Part shown: in pieces, positions 7,801 to 17,814 of the stretch
How the letters are laid out: each line of letters begins with the position of its first letter
Numbering within the stretch: the stretch's first letter is position 1
Assembly: GCF_003063295.1 (NCBI RefSeq)
Contig: NZ_MUXF01000010.1
Coordinates: forward strand, 124,001 to 188,000
Source: Arcobacter lacus
Lineage (GTDB): Bacteria; Campylobacterota; Campylobacteria; Campylobacterales; Arcobacteraceae
Reading direction: 5' to 3'
Length of the DNA: 64,000 nt
The notes under the pieces: model-generated
The model's database searches: none
What the model saw: only the letters and a program-made list of their open reading frames with translations
What the model was told of the DNA's origin: nothing
Program-made: the position numbers and the translations under genes

Positions 7801-9359
7801 TTTTTATCTCCCAAAAATTTTTTTACAAAATATGGAGTAAAAGCATAAGCTACAAAAAGTGAAATAGCTAAAGAAATAGGTACAAATACAGGAAGAGGGT
7901 GCATAAATTGTCCCATCATACCTCCAACAAAAAACATTGGAATAAATACCATGATAATAGCAATAGTTGCTATATTTGTAGGATTTCCTATCTCATTTGT
8001 TGCAGTTATAGCCAAAGTTTCTATATCTAAATTTGGTGTTTCATGTTTATGTCTATGGATATTTTCTATTACTATAATAGCTGCATCAACTAACATTCCA
8101 AGTGAAACAATCAAAGCAAAAAGTGTGATTCTATTTACTGTTTCTCCTAACATAAAACCTACAAAAAGTGTAAGAGACAAAATCATAGGAACAGTAAGAG
8201 AAACTATCATAGCTTCTTTAAATCCTAAAGTGAAAATAAGCAAAATACAGATGATTATAATAGAAACAAGTAAATCTTTTACTAAAGAATTTACAGCATT
8301 ATTTGCTGTATAACCATCATCTCTTGTAATAGTATATTTTATGTTTTTTGCTAATAAATTGTCTTTTTGTGATTCCATAAAAGCAAAAATCTCTTCATTT
8401 ATAATAACTGAATTTGAACCTTTTAGTTTTGAAGCACTTAGTGTTATTTGATTATTTTCTTCAAAATTTCCATTTTCATCTTTTAAATAAATATAGGCTT
8501 CTTTTTTATTTTGAATATCATAAGATTTTTCTATTGTTGCTATATCTTTTAAATATATTGGAGCCTGATAGTTATACGCAATAATTAAATTTTCTAAATC
8601 TTTTACACTTTCAATAGCTTGTTTTATCCCAAATACAACTAATTCATTGTTATTTGTAGAAGTTTTTATATTTGGAGTATTATATGATAGCGCTTGAATT
8701 TGTTTTGCAACTTGAGCAAGAGCCAAATTATAAGATGAGAGTTTGTTTATATCAACTAAAATATTAAATTGATCTTTTTTTTCGCCTTTTAAATCCACAA
8801 GTGCAACATTTTTTATTTTATTTATCTCTTTTGATAAACGACTAACTTCATTATAAAGTTCTGTTTGAGAAATCAACTCTTTTTTATTCTTTTTAGAACT
8901 ATAAAATGCAATAGTTGCTATTGGAATTTCCGTATCTATATCCATAGTTTTGATTATTGGTTGCATAGCATTTTTAGGCATTAAATCCATATTTCTCATA
9001 ACTTGGTCATAAAGTTTCAAGTTTGAAATCTCTTTATCTTCGCCTATATAAAACTGAACTTGTACAATTCCTACTGAATCTTTTGCAAAAGAGTAAATAT
9101 GTTCAACTCCTTTTATCTCTTTGATTTTTTTTTCAAGTGGTTCTATAATCACTTTTTGAATTTCACTTGCTTTTGCATCTGGAAGTGCTACTATTACAAC
9201 TCCACCACTTACTTTGATTTGTGGATTTTCCTCTTTTGGCATAATAAGAAGTGAAAAATATCCTAAAATAAGTATAAAAATTCCTAAAATAAAAGTTAAA
9301 GGATGATTGATAAATGCTTTAGCAGTACGACCAGCAATATTAAGATTATTGTTCATCAT
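7797..9359 (-). CDS. RND efflux permease, N-terminal half
   Basis: The first half (520 residues) of an RND transporter: TM1 at ~17-37, periplasmic porter subdomains PN1/PN2, then TM2-6. TM4 carries GMLVDAAIIVIENIHRH, equivalent to AcrB GLLVDDAIVVVENV; the first proton-relay Asp is kept and the second is Ala, as in some other RND subfamilies. The frame ends right after TM6 at the inter-half linker (KKFLGDKK). It overlaps the adaptor gene upstream by 14 nt and the second half downstream by 4 nt. The order outer-membrane protein, adaptor, pump is that of Campylobacter cmeDEF. Substrates cannot be inferred. Confidence 0.87.
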   Translation of the reverse strand: MMNNNLNIAGRTAKAFINHPLTFILGIFILILGYFSLLIMPKEENPQIKVSGGVVIVALPDAKASEIQKVIIEPLEKKIKEIKGVEHIYSFAKDSVGIVQVQFYIGEDKEISNLKLYDQVMRNMDLMPKNAMQPIIKTMDIDTEIPIATIAFYSSKKNKKELISQTELYNEVSRLSKEINKIKNVALVDLKGEKKDQFNILVDINKLSSYNLALAQVAKQIQALSYNTPNIKTSTNNNELVVFGIKQAIESVKDLENLIIAYNYQAPIYLKDIATIEKSYDIQNKKEAYIYLKDENGNFEENNQITLSASKLKGSNSVIINEEIFAFMESQKDNLLAKNIKYTITRDDGYTANNAVNSLVKDLLVSIIIICILLIFTLGFKEAMIVSLTVPMILSLTLFVGFMLGETVNRITLFALIVSLGMLVDAAIIVIENIHRHKHETPNLDIETLAITATNEIGNPTNIATIAIIMVFIPMFFVGGMMGQFMHPLPVFVPISLAISLFVAYAFTPYFVKKFLGDKK

Positions 9360-10071
9360 TTGAACCTATTTGCATAAATATCTTTGCATACATATTTGGA
9401 TAAATATTAAAATCTTTTTTGTCAAATGAAATTTTGAGTGTAAATGAGTGTGTATTTGAGATAACATTTGGAAAGATTGCTACTATTTTCCCTATACTTT
9501 CATAATTTTGTGAAGGAATAGTTATTTTTACTTCTTGATTTAATTTTATATCTTTCAACATAGATTCTGCAATATTTGTTTTTATAATTAAAGAATCTAA
9601 ATCTGTTAAAATCATATGAGGCATACCTGGCATAGCCATTTCACCTTCTTTAATAGATTTTTTTACTATAAGTCCATTATTTGTTGCTTTGATTTTTAAA
9701 TAATCATATTGAGCATTTAGTTCACTTAATTTTGCTTTTGCACTTATCAAATTTAGCTCAAGTTGTTCATAATCATACTTTGAAACTAAGTCTTGATCTA
9801 AAAGATTTTTGTATCTTTTTAGATTTAATTCAAGGTTTTTTACTTGATTTTTTAATATATCGGCATTGTATGAAATATTTGAAGCGTCAATTTCGTATAA
9901 AATATCACCTTTTTTTACCTTATCACCTTCATTTACATTTATTTTTGTGATATATCCCATCATTTTGCTTGAGATTACTTTTTCATTTTCAGATTCAACC
10001 ATTCCATCAAGTTCTAAAGTTGTTGCAAAAAGATTTATAAATAGTAGTTGTATTAATAATAATTTTTTCAT
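9346..10071 (-). CDS. Periplasmic adaptor (membrane fusion) protein of the RND pump
   Basis: A 241-residue HlyD/AcrA-type adaptor linking pump and outer-membrane channel. It has an N-terminal signal sequence (MKKLLLIQLLFINLFA), the first lipoyl half-motif with GYITKINVNEGDKVKKGDILYEI (residues ~39-61), a short alpha-hairpin (~65-115), the second lipoyl half, and a beta-barrel domain. It is short for the family because the membrane-proximal domain is reduced. It overlaps its neighbours by 4 and 14 nt, so the four genes form one transcript. Confidence 0.9.
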   Translation of the reverse strand: MKKLLLIQLLFINLFATTLELDGMVESENEKVISSKMMGYITKINVNEGDKVKKGDILYEIDASNISYNADILKNQVKNLELNLKRYKNLLDQDLVSKYDYEQLELNLISAKAKLSELNAQYDYLKIKATNNGLIVKKSIKEGEMAMPGMPHMILTDLDSLIIKTNIAESMLKDIKLNQEVKITIPSQNYESIGKIVAIFPNVISNTHSFTLKISFDKKDFNIYPNMYAKIFMQIGSNDEQ

Positions 10072-11420
10072 TTTTCATCCTTATTCAAGTTTTGTCCTAA
10101 AACAAGATTTAGTTTTGCTAAAGCCAAAGAGTTTTCATATTTAGCATTTATAAGCATTGATTCACTTTTTCTAAAATTTGCTTCTTGTGAAAGTAGGGTT
10201 GTCATAGAAATAAGTCTATTTTTATATTGGAGATTTGCTTGATTTAAAACTTCAAATGCTAGATTTTTTGCCTCAATTTTTTCTTTTAAAATTTCTTGTT
10301 TAGCTTTATAATCTAAAATAGCTTTTTCAAGTTCAAGTTTTATTCCATCTTTTAGTTTTTCATAGTCTAAAGTAGATTTTAGATGTTCAATTTTACTTTT
10401 TTCAAGATAAGCACTTCGCGAAGAATCAAATAAAGTTAGTGATATACCAACTAAAGCAATATAATAATCCTTGTCTTTTGAAGCAGTGAATCTATCATCA
10501 TTTACACCATATTCTAAGTGTGAAAAAACAGTTGGATAATATAAACCTTTTTGTATATCAATATTTTTTTTATTTGCTTCAATTGTGATGTTTTGCATTT
10601 TTACTTCATCTCTAGTTTCAAGTGCATTGTTATATAACTCATCAAAGTTTTTTAAATCAAAATATATATTTTCAAGGTTTTCAACATCTGTAATATTTTC
10701 ATTTGAAGTAAGATATTTTAAATAAGCAAGAGCTAAATTAAAATTGTTTTTTGCTTCAGTTAGTGTTGAATTGATATTTAATTGATAAACTTTTGCTTCA
10801 TTTACATCAATTTTCGTTACAAGTCCATTTTTATGAAACTCTTTTGCCCCTTCATAAATAAACTCAACAGTTTGTTTTGCTTTTTCTAAAGCTTTTACAA
10901 AATCTTTAGCTACAACTGTGCCATTATAAGCTTTTAGTATTTCAAACTCTAAATTCTTTTTATCAAGATTATATAAAAGTTCGTTTGCTTTTTCTTGAAG
11001 TTTTAGAATATCTTTTTGATTTTCTATTTTAAATCCCATAAAAAGAGGAATGTCATAACTTACATAAGAGTTGATGTTTGTTCTATCATTTGGATAGTTT
11101 AAATCTTTTGGAATTATATCCATACCTTCGTTCATTTGAGAAAATCCAAAATCTCTAAATGTTGCCTCTCTTGAAGATAATTTTGAATTAAAAACATATC
11201 CAGCATGATTTGTTCTACTAACTTCAGATGAAATAGATAATTTTCCATAATTTATTCCATCTACTATATTATAATCTTGTTTTATCGAATCAATATTTAA
11301 TGCTTGTTTTTTTAAATCTTTGCTATTTTCTAATGATTGTTGTAAAACTTCATTAAAATTTATACTTTGTGAGTAACATAATGTAGAAATTAGAAAAGAT
11401 AAATAAATCTTTTTTATCAT
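10068..11420 (-). CDS. TolC-family outer membrane efflux protein
   Basis: First gene of the efflux operon: a 450-residue outer membrane factor forming the exit duct. After a signal peptide (MIKKIYLSFLISTLCYSQS) come the two TolC repeats of long heptad helices; the second ends with ANLQYKNRLISMTTLLSQEANFR-like sequence around residues 395-420, typical of this family. A TolC gene placed first, before adaptor and pump, matches cmeDEF of Campylobacter. The following ~130 bases up to the next gene are AT-rich promoter DNA. Confidence 0.9.
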   Translation of the reverse strand: MIKKIYLSFLISTLCYSQSINFNEVLQQSLENSKDLKKQALNIDSIKQDYNIVDGINYGKLSISSEVSRTNHAGYVFNSKLSSREATFRDFGFSQMNEGMDIIPKDLNYPNDRTNINSYVSYDIPLFMGFKIENQKDILKLQEKANELLYNLDKKNLEFEILKAYNGTVVAKDFVKALEKAKQTVEFIYEGAKEFHKNGLVTKIDVNEAKVYQLNINSTLTEAKNNFNLALAYLKYLTSNENITDVENLENIYFDLKNFDELYNNALETRDEVKMQNITIEANKKNIDIQKGLYYPTVFSHLEYGVNDDRFTASKDKDYYIALVGISLTLFDSSRSAYLEKSKIEHLKSTLDYEKLKDGIKLELEKAILDYKAKQEILKEKIEAKNLAFEVLNQANLQYKNRLISMTTLLSQEANFRKSESMLINAKYENSLALAKLNLVLGQNLNKDEK

Positions 11421-11549
11421 AAATAATCCTAAATAATCTAATTTAGGAATTATAGCTTAAAAAAAAGAGAAATCAATATGAGAATTATTAAAAAATATTA
11501 TAATATAATAGAAGATTCTAAATATTATAATTTTTATTTATTTAAGATA

Positions 11550-13493
11550 TTATTGGTAGTTTTTTTTGATTTCTAATATTTTATCAAAGTTCTCAAAGAA
11601 TAAATCAACCAATTTAGGATCGAAATGTTTTCCTCTTTCTTCTTTGATATATTCAACTATTTTATCAACTCTCCAAGCTTTTTTATAACATCTTTCATGG
11701 GCTAAAGCATCAAAAACATCAGCTATTGCTGTTATTCTTCCATATAGTGGAATTTCTTCACCTTTTAAACCTTTAGGATAACCTGTTCCATCATATTTTT
11801 CGTGATGAGTAAGTGCAATTATTGCTGCTGTTTTTAAAAGAGGTCTTTCTGAAAGATTTAACATTTCATAACCTTTTATTGTATGAGTTTTTACTATTTC
11901 AAACTCTTCAGGCGTTAATTTTGCAGGTTTATTTAATATATAATCAGGAATCGCAATTTTTCCTATATCGTGCATTGGACTTGCAAGTTTTAACATTTTT
12001 GCTTCTTTTGGTTCTAAACCTAATTCTAAAGCAATAAGTTCAGTGTATTTTGCAACTCTTTCAATATGTTCTGATGTCTCTTTACTTCTTGATTCAGCAA
12101 TAGAACCCATAGTAAAAATAATCTCTTTTTGAATCTCTTCTATCTCTTTATTTGCTGTTATATCTTCTCTTACGGCAAAATAACCTATATGATTTCCTTT
12201 TTTATCATACTTTGGTTCAATTTCTGCAACAACCCAATAGAAACTACCATCTTTTCTTAGATTTTTTAGTTCAGCTGTGAATTTATTACCTTTTTGAATT
12301 TGTTCCCACATCTTTTTAAAAGTTTCTTTAGGAGTTTCTGGATGTCTTATTATATTATGCGGTTTACCTATTAACTCTTTTTTTGTATAACCACTAATTT
12401 TGCAGAAAGCACTACTTGCGTGAGTTATTGTTCCTTTTAAATCTGTAACTGAAAAAATTACATTTTTATCATAGATTTCATATAAAGATTTTAATTCTTC
12501 TTCTTGACTCATCATTTGAGAAGTTTGTTCTTTTAATCTGATTTTTAAGGCTTTAGTATATGCTTTATTTAGAAGATATAAAAAAAGTAAACCAGAAATT
12601 ATCATAAAAATAATTACTTTTGATAGATAAGCTGTTTTAAATTCTGAAATAACTGATTTATTGATGTTCTTTTCACTAAATAAAAAGATAAAAAATCCCA
12701 TATCATCACTATTGATATCTTTTATTTCATAAGTTGTTATAAGATATTTATTAAATATCATATAACCTTTTAAATCTAAAAATTTTTGAATACCTTCTTT
12801 TTTTATCATTTCCATTAGATTTTTTGAAGCATTTACATTTGCAACATAATACTCATCAATAAAAAGATTTGAAAAAGGTTGTATAATGTTTTTACTATAA
12901 TCTTTATTTACAATCATTATAGGTTCAATATTTTTTTCTTTTAAAATTTCAGCAATAGAGTTGAATTTTGATATTAGTTCTACCATTCCTACAAATTCTT
13001 TTTTATTATCATATAAAGGAATCATTGTTTTAAAAGATATATCTATTCTACCTGCACTTATTTCTTCCATTGTTCTAGGATTTTTAATCATACTTTCAAC
13101 ATCAATTCTTATAGGAGTTACATCTTCTCCTACATCATTAGTCCAGCTTCTATAAAAACTATGACCGTTTTTATCAATAACTTGTAACCATAAGTTTTTA
13201 AATTCATTATGGCTTCCCATTTCTTCAATAATCTCTTTATATGAAGTAATTGAGCTATTATTTTTACTTTCTAAAGCCGTTATTATTCTTTTATCTTGAC
13301 TTATTAAATATGTAAGTGCAAAAGTTCTTTTTTTCTTTTTTTCAACTTCTTCTTTGAAAAATTCTTTTATTTCTACACTTTTATTTAGATATATTTGATT
13401 TGTTAAGTTTTTAATTTCTGGTACATAATATAATTTATAAGATAGTAATAATAAAACGAAAAAAGTAAAACAAAAATATAAAATATTTTTCAT
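11550..13493 (-). CDS. Membrane PAS / HD-GYP c-di-GMP phosphodiesterase
   Basis: A 647-residue sensor that would hydrolyse cyclic di-GMP. An N-terminal TM (~4-22) and a second TM (~293-312) flank a periplasmic Cache-like sensor region; a PAS domain with PAC follows (~340-455, including GFTKKELIGKPHNIIRHPE-like text with YTKKELIGKPHN). The C-terminal HD-GYP domain has His508-Asp509 in MHDIGKI and HHEKYDGTGYP at 563-573, so the metal-binding and GYP signature residues are present and it should be active. PAS motifs of the IRHPE type occur in aerotaxis-like sensors. It is transcribed alone, after fliP. Confidence 0.93.
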   Translation of the reverse strand: MKNILYFCFTFFVLLLLSYKLYYVPEIKNLTNQIYLNKSVEIKEFFKEEVEKKKKRTFALTYLISQDKRIITALESKNNSSITSYKEIIEEMGSHNEFKNLWLQVIDKNGHSFYRSWTNDVGEDVTPIRIDVESMIKNPRTMEEISAGRIDISFKTMIPLYDNKKEFVGMVELISKFNSIAEILKEKNIEPIMIVNKDYSKNIIQPFSNLFIDEYYVANVNASKNLMEMIKKEGIQKFLDLKGYMIFNKYLITTYEIKDINSDDMGFFIFLFSEKNINKSVISEFKTAYLSKVIIFMIISGLLFLYLLNKAYTKALKIRLKEQTSQMMSQEEELKSLYEIYDKNVIFSVTDLKGTITHASSAFCKISGYTKKELIGKPHNIIRHPETPKETFKKMWEQIQKGNKFTAELKNLRKDGSFYWVVAEIEPKYDKKGNHIGYFAVREDITANKEIEEIQKEIIFTMGSIAESRSKETSEHIERVAKYTELIALELGLEPKEAKMLKLASPMHDIGKIAIPDYILNKPAKLTPEEFEIVKTHTIKGYEMLNLSERPLLKTAAIIALTHHEKYDGTGYPKGLKGEEIPLYGRITAIADVFDALAHERCYKKAWRVDKIVEYIKEERGKHFDPKLVDLFFENFDKILEIKKNYQ

Positions 13494-13523
13494 ATAAGTC
13501 CTAAGGTGATTAAATATATTTAG

Positions 13524-14249
13524 TTATTTAAAAGATTGTGCGAGATTTCCAATTATTAGTTGCCAGCCATCAACAACTATAAAGAAAATTATTTTAATAG
13601 GCAAAGAGATCATAACAGGAGGTAACATCATCATACCCAAACTCATTAAAATTGAAGCGACGATAATATCAATAACCAAAAATGGTAAAAATATTAAAAA
13701 TCCTATTTCAAAAGCAGTTCTTAATTCACTAACAATAAATGCTGGCATAAGTAAAGTAAGTGGAACAGCTTCTATATTTTTTGGATTTGGTTCTTTTTTT
13801 ATTCTATAAAATAGTGCTAAATCAGCTTCTCTTGTATTTTTTATCATAAACTCTTTAAAAGGTGCAACACCTTTATCAAAAGCAACTTCATAACCAATTT
13901 TTTCATCCATATATGGAACTATTGCTTCATCCCAAGATTTTCTTGCATAAGGTTCCATAATAAAAATAGTTAAAATAAGAGACAAAGAAATTATTATTTG
14001 AGAAGGTGGTGTTTGTTGTAACCCCATAGCTTGTCTTAAAAGTGAAAATACAATTATAAGTCTTGTAAATGAAGTAACCATTAATAAAAGTGTTGGTGCT
14101 AAAACTAATAGTGCTAAAATAATTGCAATATTAATAGTTCTTACAAATTGTACTGGTTGTTCTATTGCTGCAACTGAAAGATTTATCATTGGAGCATCTG
14201 CTGCATTAGCAAAGATAGAAAAAAATAGTACAGTAAAAATAATTTTCAA
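13524..14249 (-). CDS. fliP: Flagellar export gate protein FliP
   Basis: A core subunit of the flagellar type III export gate with FliQ and FliR. The 241-residue product has a cleavable signal sequence (MKIIFTVLFFSIFANAADAP) and the conserved family text TSFTRLIIVFSLLRQAMGLQ near residues 60-79 with PPSQIIISLSLILTIFIMEP following, plus the C-terminal SLGMMMLPPVMISLPIKI. Length and signal peptide fit FliP. It sits alone between mrdA and the HD-GYP gene with no other flagellar gene nearby, as is common in Campylobacterota, where flagellar genes are scattered. Confidence 0.96.
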   Translation of the reverse strand: MKIIFTVLFFSIFANAADAPMINLSVAAIEQPVQFVRTINIAIILALLVLAPTLLLMVTSFTRLIIVFSLLRQAMGLQQTPPSQIIISLSLILTIFIMEPYARKSWDEAIVPYMDEKIGYEVAFDKGVAPFKEFMIKNTREADLALFYRIKKEPNPKNIEAVPLTLLMPAFIVSELRTAFEIGFLIFLPFLVIDIIVASILMSLGMMMLPPVMISLPIKIIFFIVVDGWQLIIGNLAQSFK

Positions 14250-14324
14250 AAAAAATCCTATAAAAAACTAAAATAAAAGCTGATAATATCTAAAAAATCT
14301 TTAAAAATAGGATTATCAAACGAT

Positions 14325-16106
14325 TTACAGCTCATCTTGAGTTATATATCCTAGCTCATAAAGTTTATCATAAATTTTACTAGCAACTCCTCCTGTGGCA
14401 CTTCCTCCACCACCTCCGTGTTCTTGTACAACCGTAACTACATATTTAGGGTTTTTAAATGGTCCATAAGTAGTAATCCAAGCATGAGATCTTTGATAAT
14501 ACTCAAGTTCACTCTCTTTCATCCTAACTTTTTCAGATTGAGGAATAGAAACAACTTGTGCAGTTCCTGTTTTTGAAGCAATAGGAACTTTTGATGTTAT
14601 ATATCTTCTTGCTGTTCCTCTTTCTCCATAAGATACATCGTACATACCTTTTCTCATTAAATCAAGATATTTTTCTGGAATATCAACGTCTTTAGGTTCT
14701 TCATAATTTGCTTTATAAAGATGTGGTTTTGGTAGTTTTCCTGTTGCTATATATGCTGTATATCTTGCAATTTGAAGAGGAGTTGTAAGCATATTTCCTT
14801 GACCAATAGATGTAATAACAGTTTCTCCAACATACCATGGTTTATTAAATCTTTTTTCTTTCCACTCTTTATTTGGATTAACACCTACAAATTCATTTAT
14901 TTGATCAATTCCCGTTAATTGTCCAAATCCTAATTTATCAAGAGTATGTGAAATTTTATTAATTCCTAATTTTAAACTTCCTTTATAAAAAAAGTCATCA
15001 CAACTTTCTGCAATTGCACTTCTAAAGTTAATATTTCCATGTCCTGTTGTTTTCCAACATCTAAAATTTCTATTTCCAATAGGAAGTGAACCACTACAAT
15101 TTACTGTGAAATTTTCTGGAATACCATTTTCTAAAAAAGATAAAGCAACACCCATTTTTATAACTGAACCAGGAGGATAAAGACCATTTATAATTTTATT
15201 TGTAAATGGATGGTTAAAATCATTTCTCATTTGGTTCCATTCATTTTGAGAAATACCTCTTGCAAAAATATTACTATCATATTCAGGAAAAGATGCTGCG
15301 GCTATAATTTCACCATTTGTTGCATCCATTACGATAACAGAACCACTTTTACCCTCAAATAACTCTTGTAAATATCTTTGAAGTTTTATATCTATTGAAA
15401 TTTCTATATTATTATTTGTTGATGCATTTTTTTCTTCAAGAACTTCTATCTCTTGATTTAAAGCATTTACTTTTACATCTTTGTATCCTAACTCTCCTTG
15501 AAGTTTAGAATTATAATATTTTTCTAAACCATTTTTTCCAACAATACCACTATGAATAGCTAATTCATTATTTAAAATTTCTAATTTTGAAGCTTTTCCT
15601 ACATATCCAATAATATGTGCAGCTGTTTCATTGTAAGGATAAAATCTTTTTGATGATGGTTCAATTTTTAAATCTTCATTCGAAGCCAAAATAGTATATT
15701 TTGGAAAAAATTCTTCATAAGGAATAAAATCAATTATCTCTATAAACTCATGATTATAAGCAGAATCGTTTCTTTTATACTCTTTTAAAAGTTTATTTTT
15801 GTCATATTGAGGAAAATGTTTTACTACCAAATCAACAATACTTTCTAACTTTTCTTGATATTTTTCACTTCTTAAATGAGGTTTTATTGAAACAGAAAAA
15901 CCAATCTTATTTAAAGCCAATGGTTCACCATTTCTATCTTCTATAACACCACGAACTGGAACTTTATAAATTCTTTTAATATAGTTGTTTTTTGATAGTT
16001 CATCATAATATGTATTTGATTTTATACTTAAAAAATATACTCTAGAAAGTAAAGTTAAAGCTATAGCTAGAATAATTATATAAACAATATTTAGTCTTAT
16101 GTTCAA
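14325..16106 (-). CDS. mrdA: Penicillin-binding protein 2 (elongasome transpeptidase)
   Basis: Class B PBP that cross-links peptidoglycan during rod elongation together with RodA. A single N-terminal TM (~7-27) is followed by the pedestal domain (~55-220) and the transpeptidase domain. The catalytic motif is SVIK in YPPGSVIKM (near residue 315), the second is SCD in AESCDDFF, and the third is KTGTAQV near residue 515. The start overlaps the upstream mreD-like gene by 4 nt. It closes the shape and division operon. Confidence 0.95.
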   Translation of the reverse strand: MNIRLNIVYIIILAIALTLLSRVYFLSIKSNTYYDELSKNNYIKRIYKVPVRGVIEDRNGEPLALNKIGFSVSIKPHLRSEKYQEKLESIVDLVVKHFPQYDKNKLLKEYKRNDSAYNHEFIEIIDFIPYEEFFPKYTILASNEDLKIEPSSKRFYPYNETAAHIIGYVGKASKLEILNNELAIHSGIVGKNGLEKYYNSKLQGELGYKDVKVNALNQEIEVLEEKNASTNNNIEISIDIKLQRYLQELFEGKSGSVIVMDATNGEIIAAASFPEYDSNIFARGISQNEWNQMRNDFNHPFTNKIINGLYPPGSVIKMGVALSFLENGIPENFTVNCSGSLPIGNRNFRCWKTTGHGNINFRSAIAESCDDFFYKGSLKLGINKISHTLDKLGFGQLTGIDQINEFVGVNPNKEWKEKRFNKPWYVGETVITSIGQGNMLTTPLQIARYTAYIATGKLPKPHLYKANYEEPKDVDIPEKYLDLMRKGMYDVSYGERGTARRYITSKVPIASKTGTAQVVSIPQSEKVRMKESELEYYQRSHAWITTYGPFKNPKYVVTVVQEHGGGGGSATGGVASKIYDKLYELGYITQDEL

Positions 16107-16531
16107 AGAAATACTCCAAAAAATATTAAATCTATAAATAAATTTATAATAAGTGCATAAATTATTCTTTCATCAAGTCCAAAAGATAAAAACCACATTA
16201 TTGTTAAACCAAGATAGAAAAATATTACATAAACAAAACTACTCAATGAGTTAGATTCATATCTTGGAATGATAAAAATATATATAAAAAATGATAAAAG
16301 GGATAAAGAAAAGGGCTTTAACCCACTATTTATCTCTATAAATAAAAAAGCAATAATAACTAAAAAAAATAAATAGTAATATCTTTTTTTTAGAGTTCTG
16401 TAAAAAGCAGTAAATATTATACCACCAAATAAAATTAATAAAAAATGTACTGAAGCAATTAGATTTGAAATTACGGCTAAAACCAATATAGTGAATAAAA
16501 AAAATGGATTATCTAAACTATTTTTTTCCAT
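16103..16531 (-). CDS. MreD-like small membrane protein
   Basis: A 142-residue protein consisting almost wholly of about five hydrophobic segments, placed directly before mrdA with an ATGA overlap. Size, topology and position immediately upstream of PBP2 fit MreD, a rod-shape factor, but the sequence has no diagnostic motif, so the call rests on context. The 8-nt gap after the EnvC-like gene puts it in the same transcript. Confidence 0.6.
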   Translation of the reverse strand: MEKNSLDNPFFLFTILVLAVISNLIASVHFLLILFGGIIFTAFYRTLKKRYYYLFFLVIIAFLFIEINSGLKPFSLSLLSFFIYIFIIPRYESNSLSSFVYVIFFYLGLTIMWFLSFGLDERIIYALIINLFIDLIFFGVFL

Positions 16532-16539
16532 ATAATTGC

Positions 16540-17814
16540 CTAAATATTAAATAAATCTTTTGGATCAATATGAGCTGAGTCTTTAGTAACTTGAAAACTT
16601 AAAGAATCATTTACTCTTCCTACAACAGAACCTTTTTGTACCCATTTACCTACAACCAAAGTTGGAGCAATTTCATCTAAATGAGCATAAATTGTGTGTA
16701 ATCCACCTTCATGTTGAATAATTACAACATTATCAAGCATTCCTGCATTCTTTTTTGCATAAACCACTTTACCATTCAATACAGAAACTACTTTTGATTC
16801 TGAATCAGTTGCCTTTAATACAATAGACTCATTAAACAATTTTATTTTATAAATAGGATCATAATATGTACCAAAATTTTTTACAACTTTAAAAGACTTT
16901 AATGGAGCAATAGTTTTTGCACCTTTATATTTTACAATCTGAACACCATCTGTTGAAGAACCAATTTTTTTTACATCCAAGTTTAAATCTTTTGCAAATT
17001 TTTGATTTCTTACATCAGTAGTTTGCATTTGGCTATAGCCATCATTGTCATCAGTTGTTGAAGCTTGTTGAGATTTTTTAGCTTCGGTTGCTTTTTTTAT
17101 TTCTGCATCTTTTAGAATATTTAATTCACCAAGAAGTTTATTCAATTCTGTTTGTTTTTTTACTACCTTATTTAATTCTTCTTGATAAGCTTTATGTTGC
17201 CCTTCAATATCTATTAAAGATTTTGCATGTTTTTCTTTTAATGATGTTAATTTAACTTTTGTTTTTTGTCGATCATTGATATATGAAGATATTTTATCAA
17301 TATCTTTTTGGTTATTTTTTGCATTTTCAGAAACAACATTGTAGTTGTTATTTAATTTTATAACTTTTTCTTTAGCATGTTCTGATAATAAAGTAAAAAT
17401 TTCACTATCAATTAATTCTTGTAAAGAGTCTTCAGAAGCTAATTTTAAAGCCATTGAAATAGAAAACTCTTCAACAATAGTATTTATTATTTCTGTTTCA
17501 TTACTATTTTTTTCTTTTAACAATTCACTAGATTTTGTTTTTAAATCTTCTAATTTATCTTTTGATTCTTCAAGTAATTTTTGATGTTCTTCAATATCAT
17601 TATTTATATCTTTTATTTCTTGCTCTAAATCGGTGATATTTTTATTTTGTTCTTCAATTTTATCTGCTAATTCTTTGATTTTTAGAGTTGCTGTCTCTTT
17701 TTCTTTCTCTTTTGTATCTAAAATTTTTTGATTTTGTTGAATTTTTTTATCAACATTTGAGGCTGCAAATAAGAAATTTATTACCAAAAATAGAGCAAAA
17801 TATATTTTAATCAT
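16540..17814 (-). CDS. EnvC-like coiled-coil protein with degenerate M23 (LytM) domain
   Basis: A 424-residue exported protein: signal peptide (MIKIYFALFLVINFLFA), a long Glu/Lys-rich coiled coil (~20-245), and a C-terminal LytM fold (~310-424). Active M23 enzymes bind zinc through HxxxD and HxH; here the first site reads LFNESIVL without the His and the last reads LSFQV where LHFEV is usual, though YAHLDEI keeps one His. It therefore looks like a non-catalytic amidase activator in the manner of E. coli EnvC. It overlaps ftsX by 8 nt, which matches the FtsEX-EnvC complex in daughter-cell separation. Confidence 0.85.
   Translation of the reverse strand: MIKIYFALFLVINFLFAASNVDKKIQQNQKILDTKEKEKETATLKIKELADKIEEQNKNITDLEQEIKDINNDIEEHQKLLEESKDKLEDLKTKSSELLKEKNSNETEIINTIVEEFSISMALKLASEDSLQELIDSEIFTLLSEHAKEKVIKLNNNYNVVSENAKNNQKDIDKISSYINDRQKTKVKLTSLKEKHAKSLIDIEGQHKAYQEELNKVVKKQTELNKLLGELNILKDAEIKKATEAKKSQQASTTDDNDGYSQMQTTDVRNQKFAKDLNLDVKKIGSSTDGVQIVKYKGAKTIAPLKSFKVVKNFGTYYDPIYKIKLFNESIVLKATDSESKVVSVLNGKVVYAKKNAGMLDNVVIIQHEGGLHTIYAHLDEIAPTLVVGKWVQKGSVVGRVNDSLSFQVTKDSAHIDPKDLFNI

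Noticed and set aside
7797-7805. Programmed -1 frameshifting at the A6 run of the RND gene
   Set aside because: The context GAT AAA AAA TGA lacks a standard X XXY YYZ slippery site and no clear stimulatory hairpin follows, so coupled translation or an indel is more likely.
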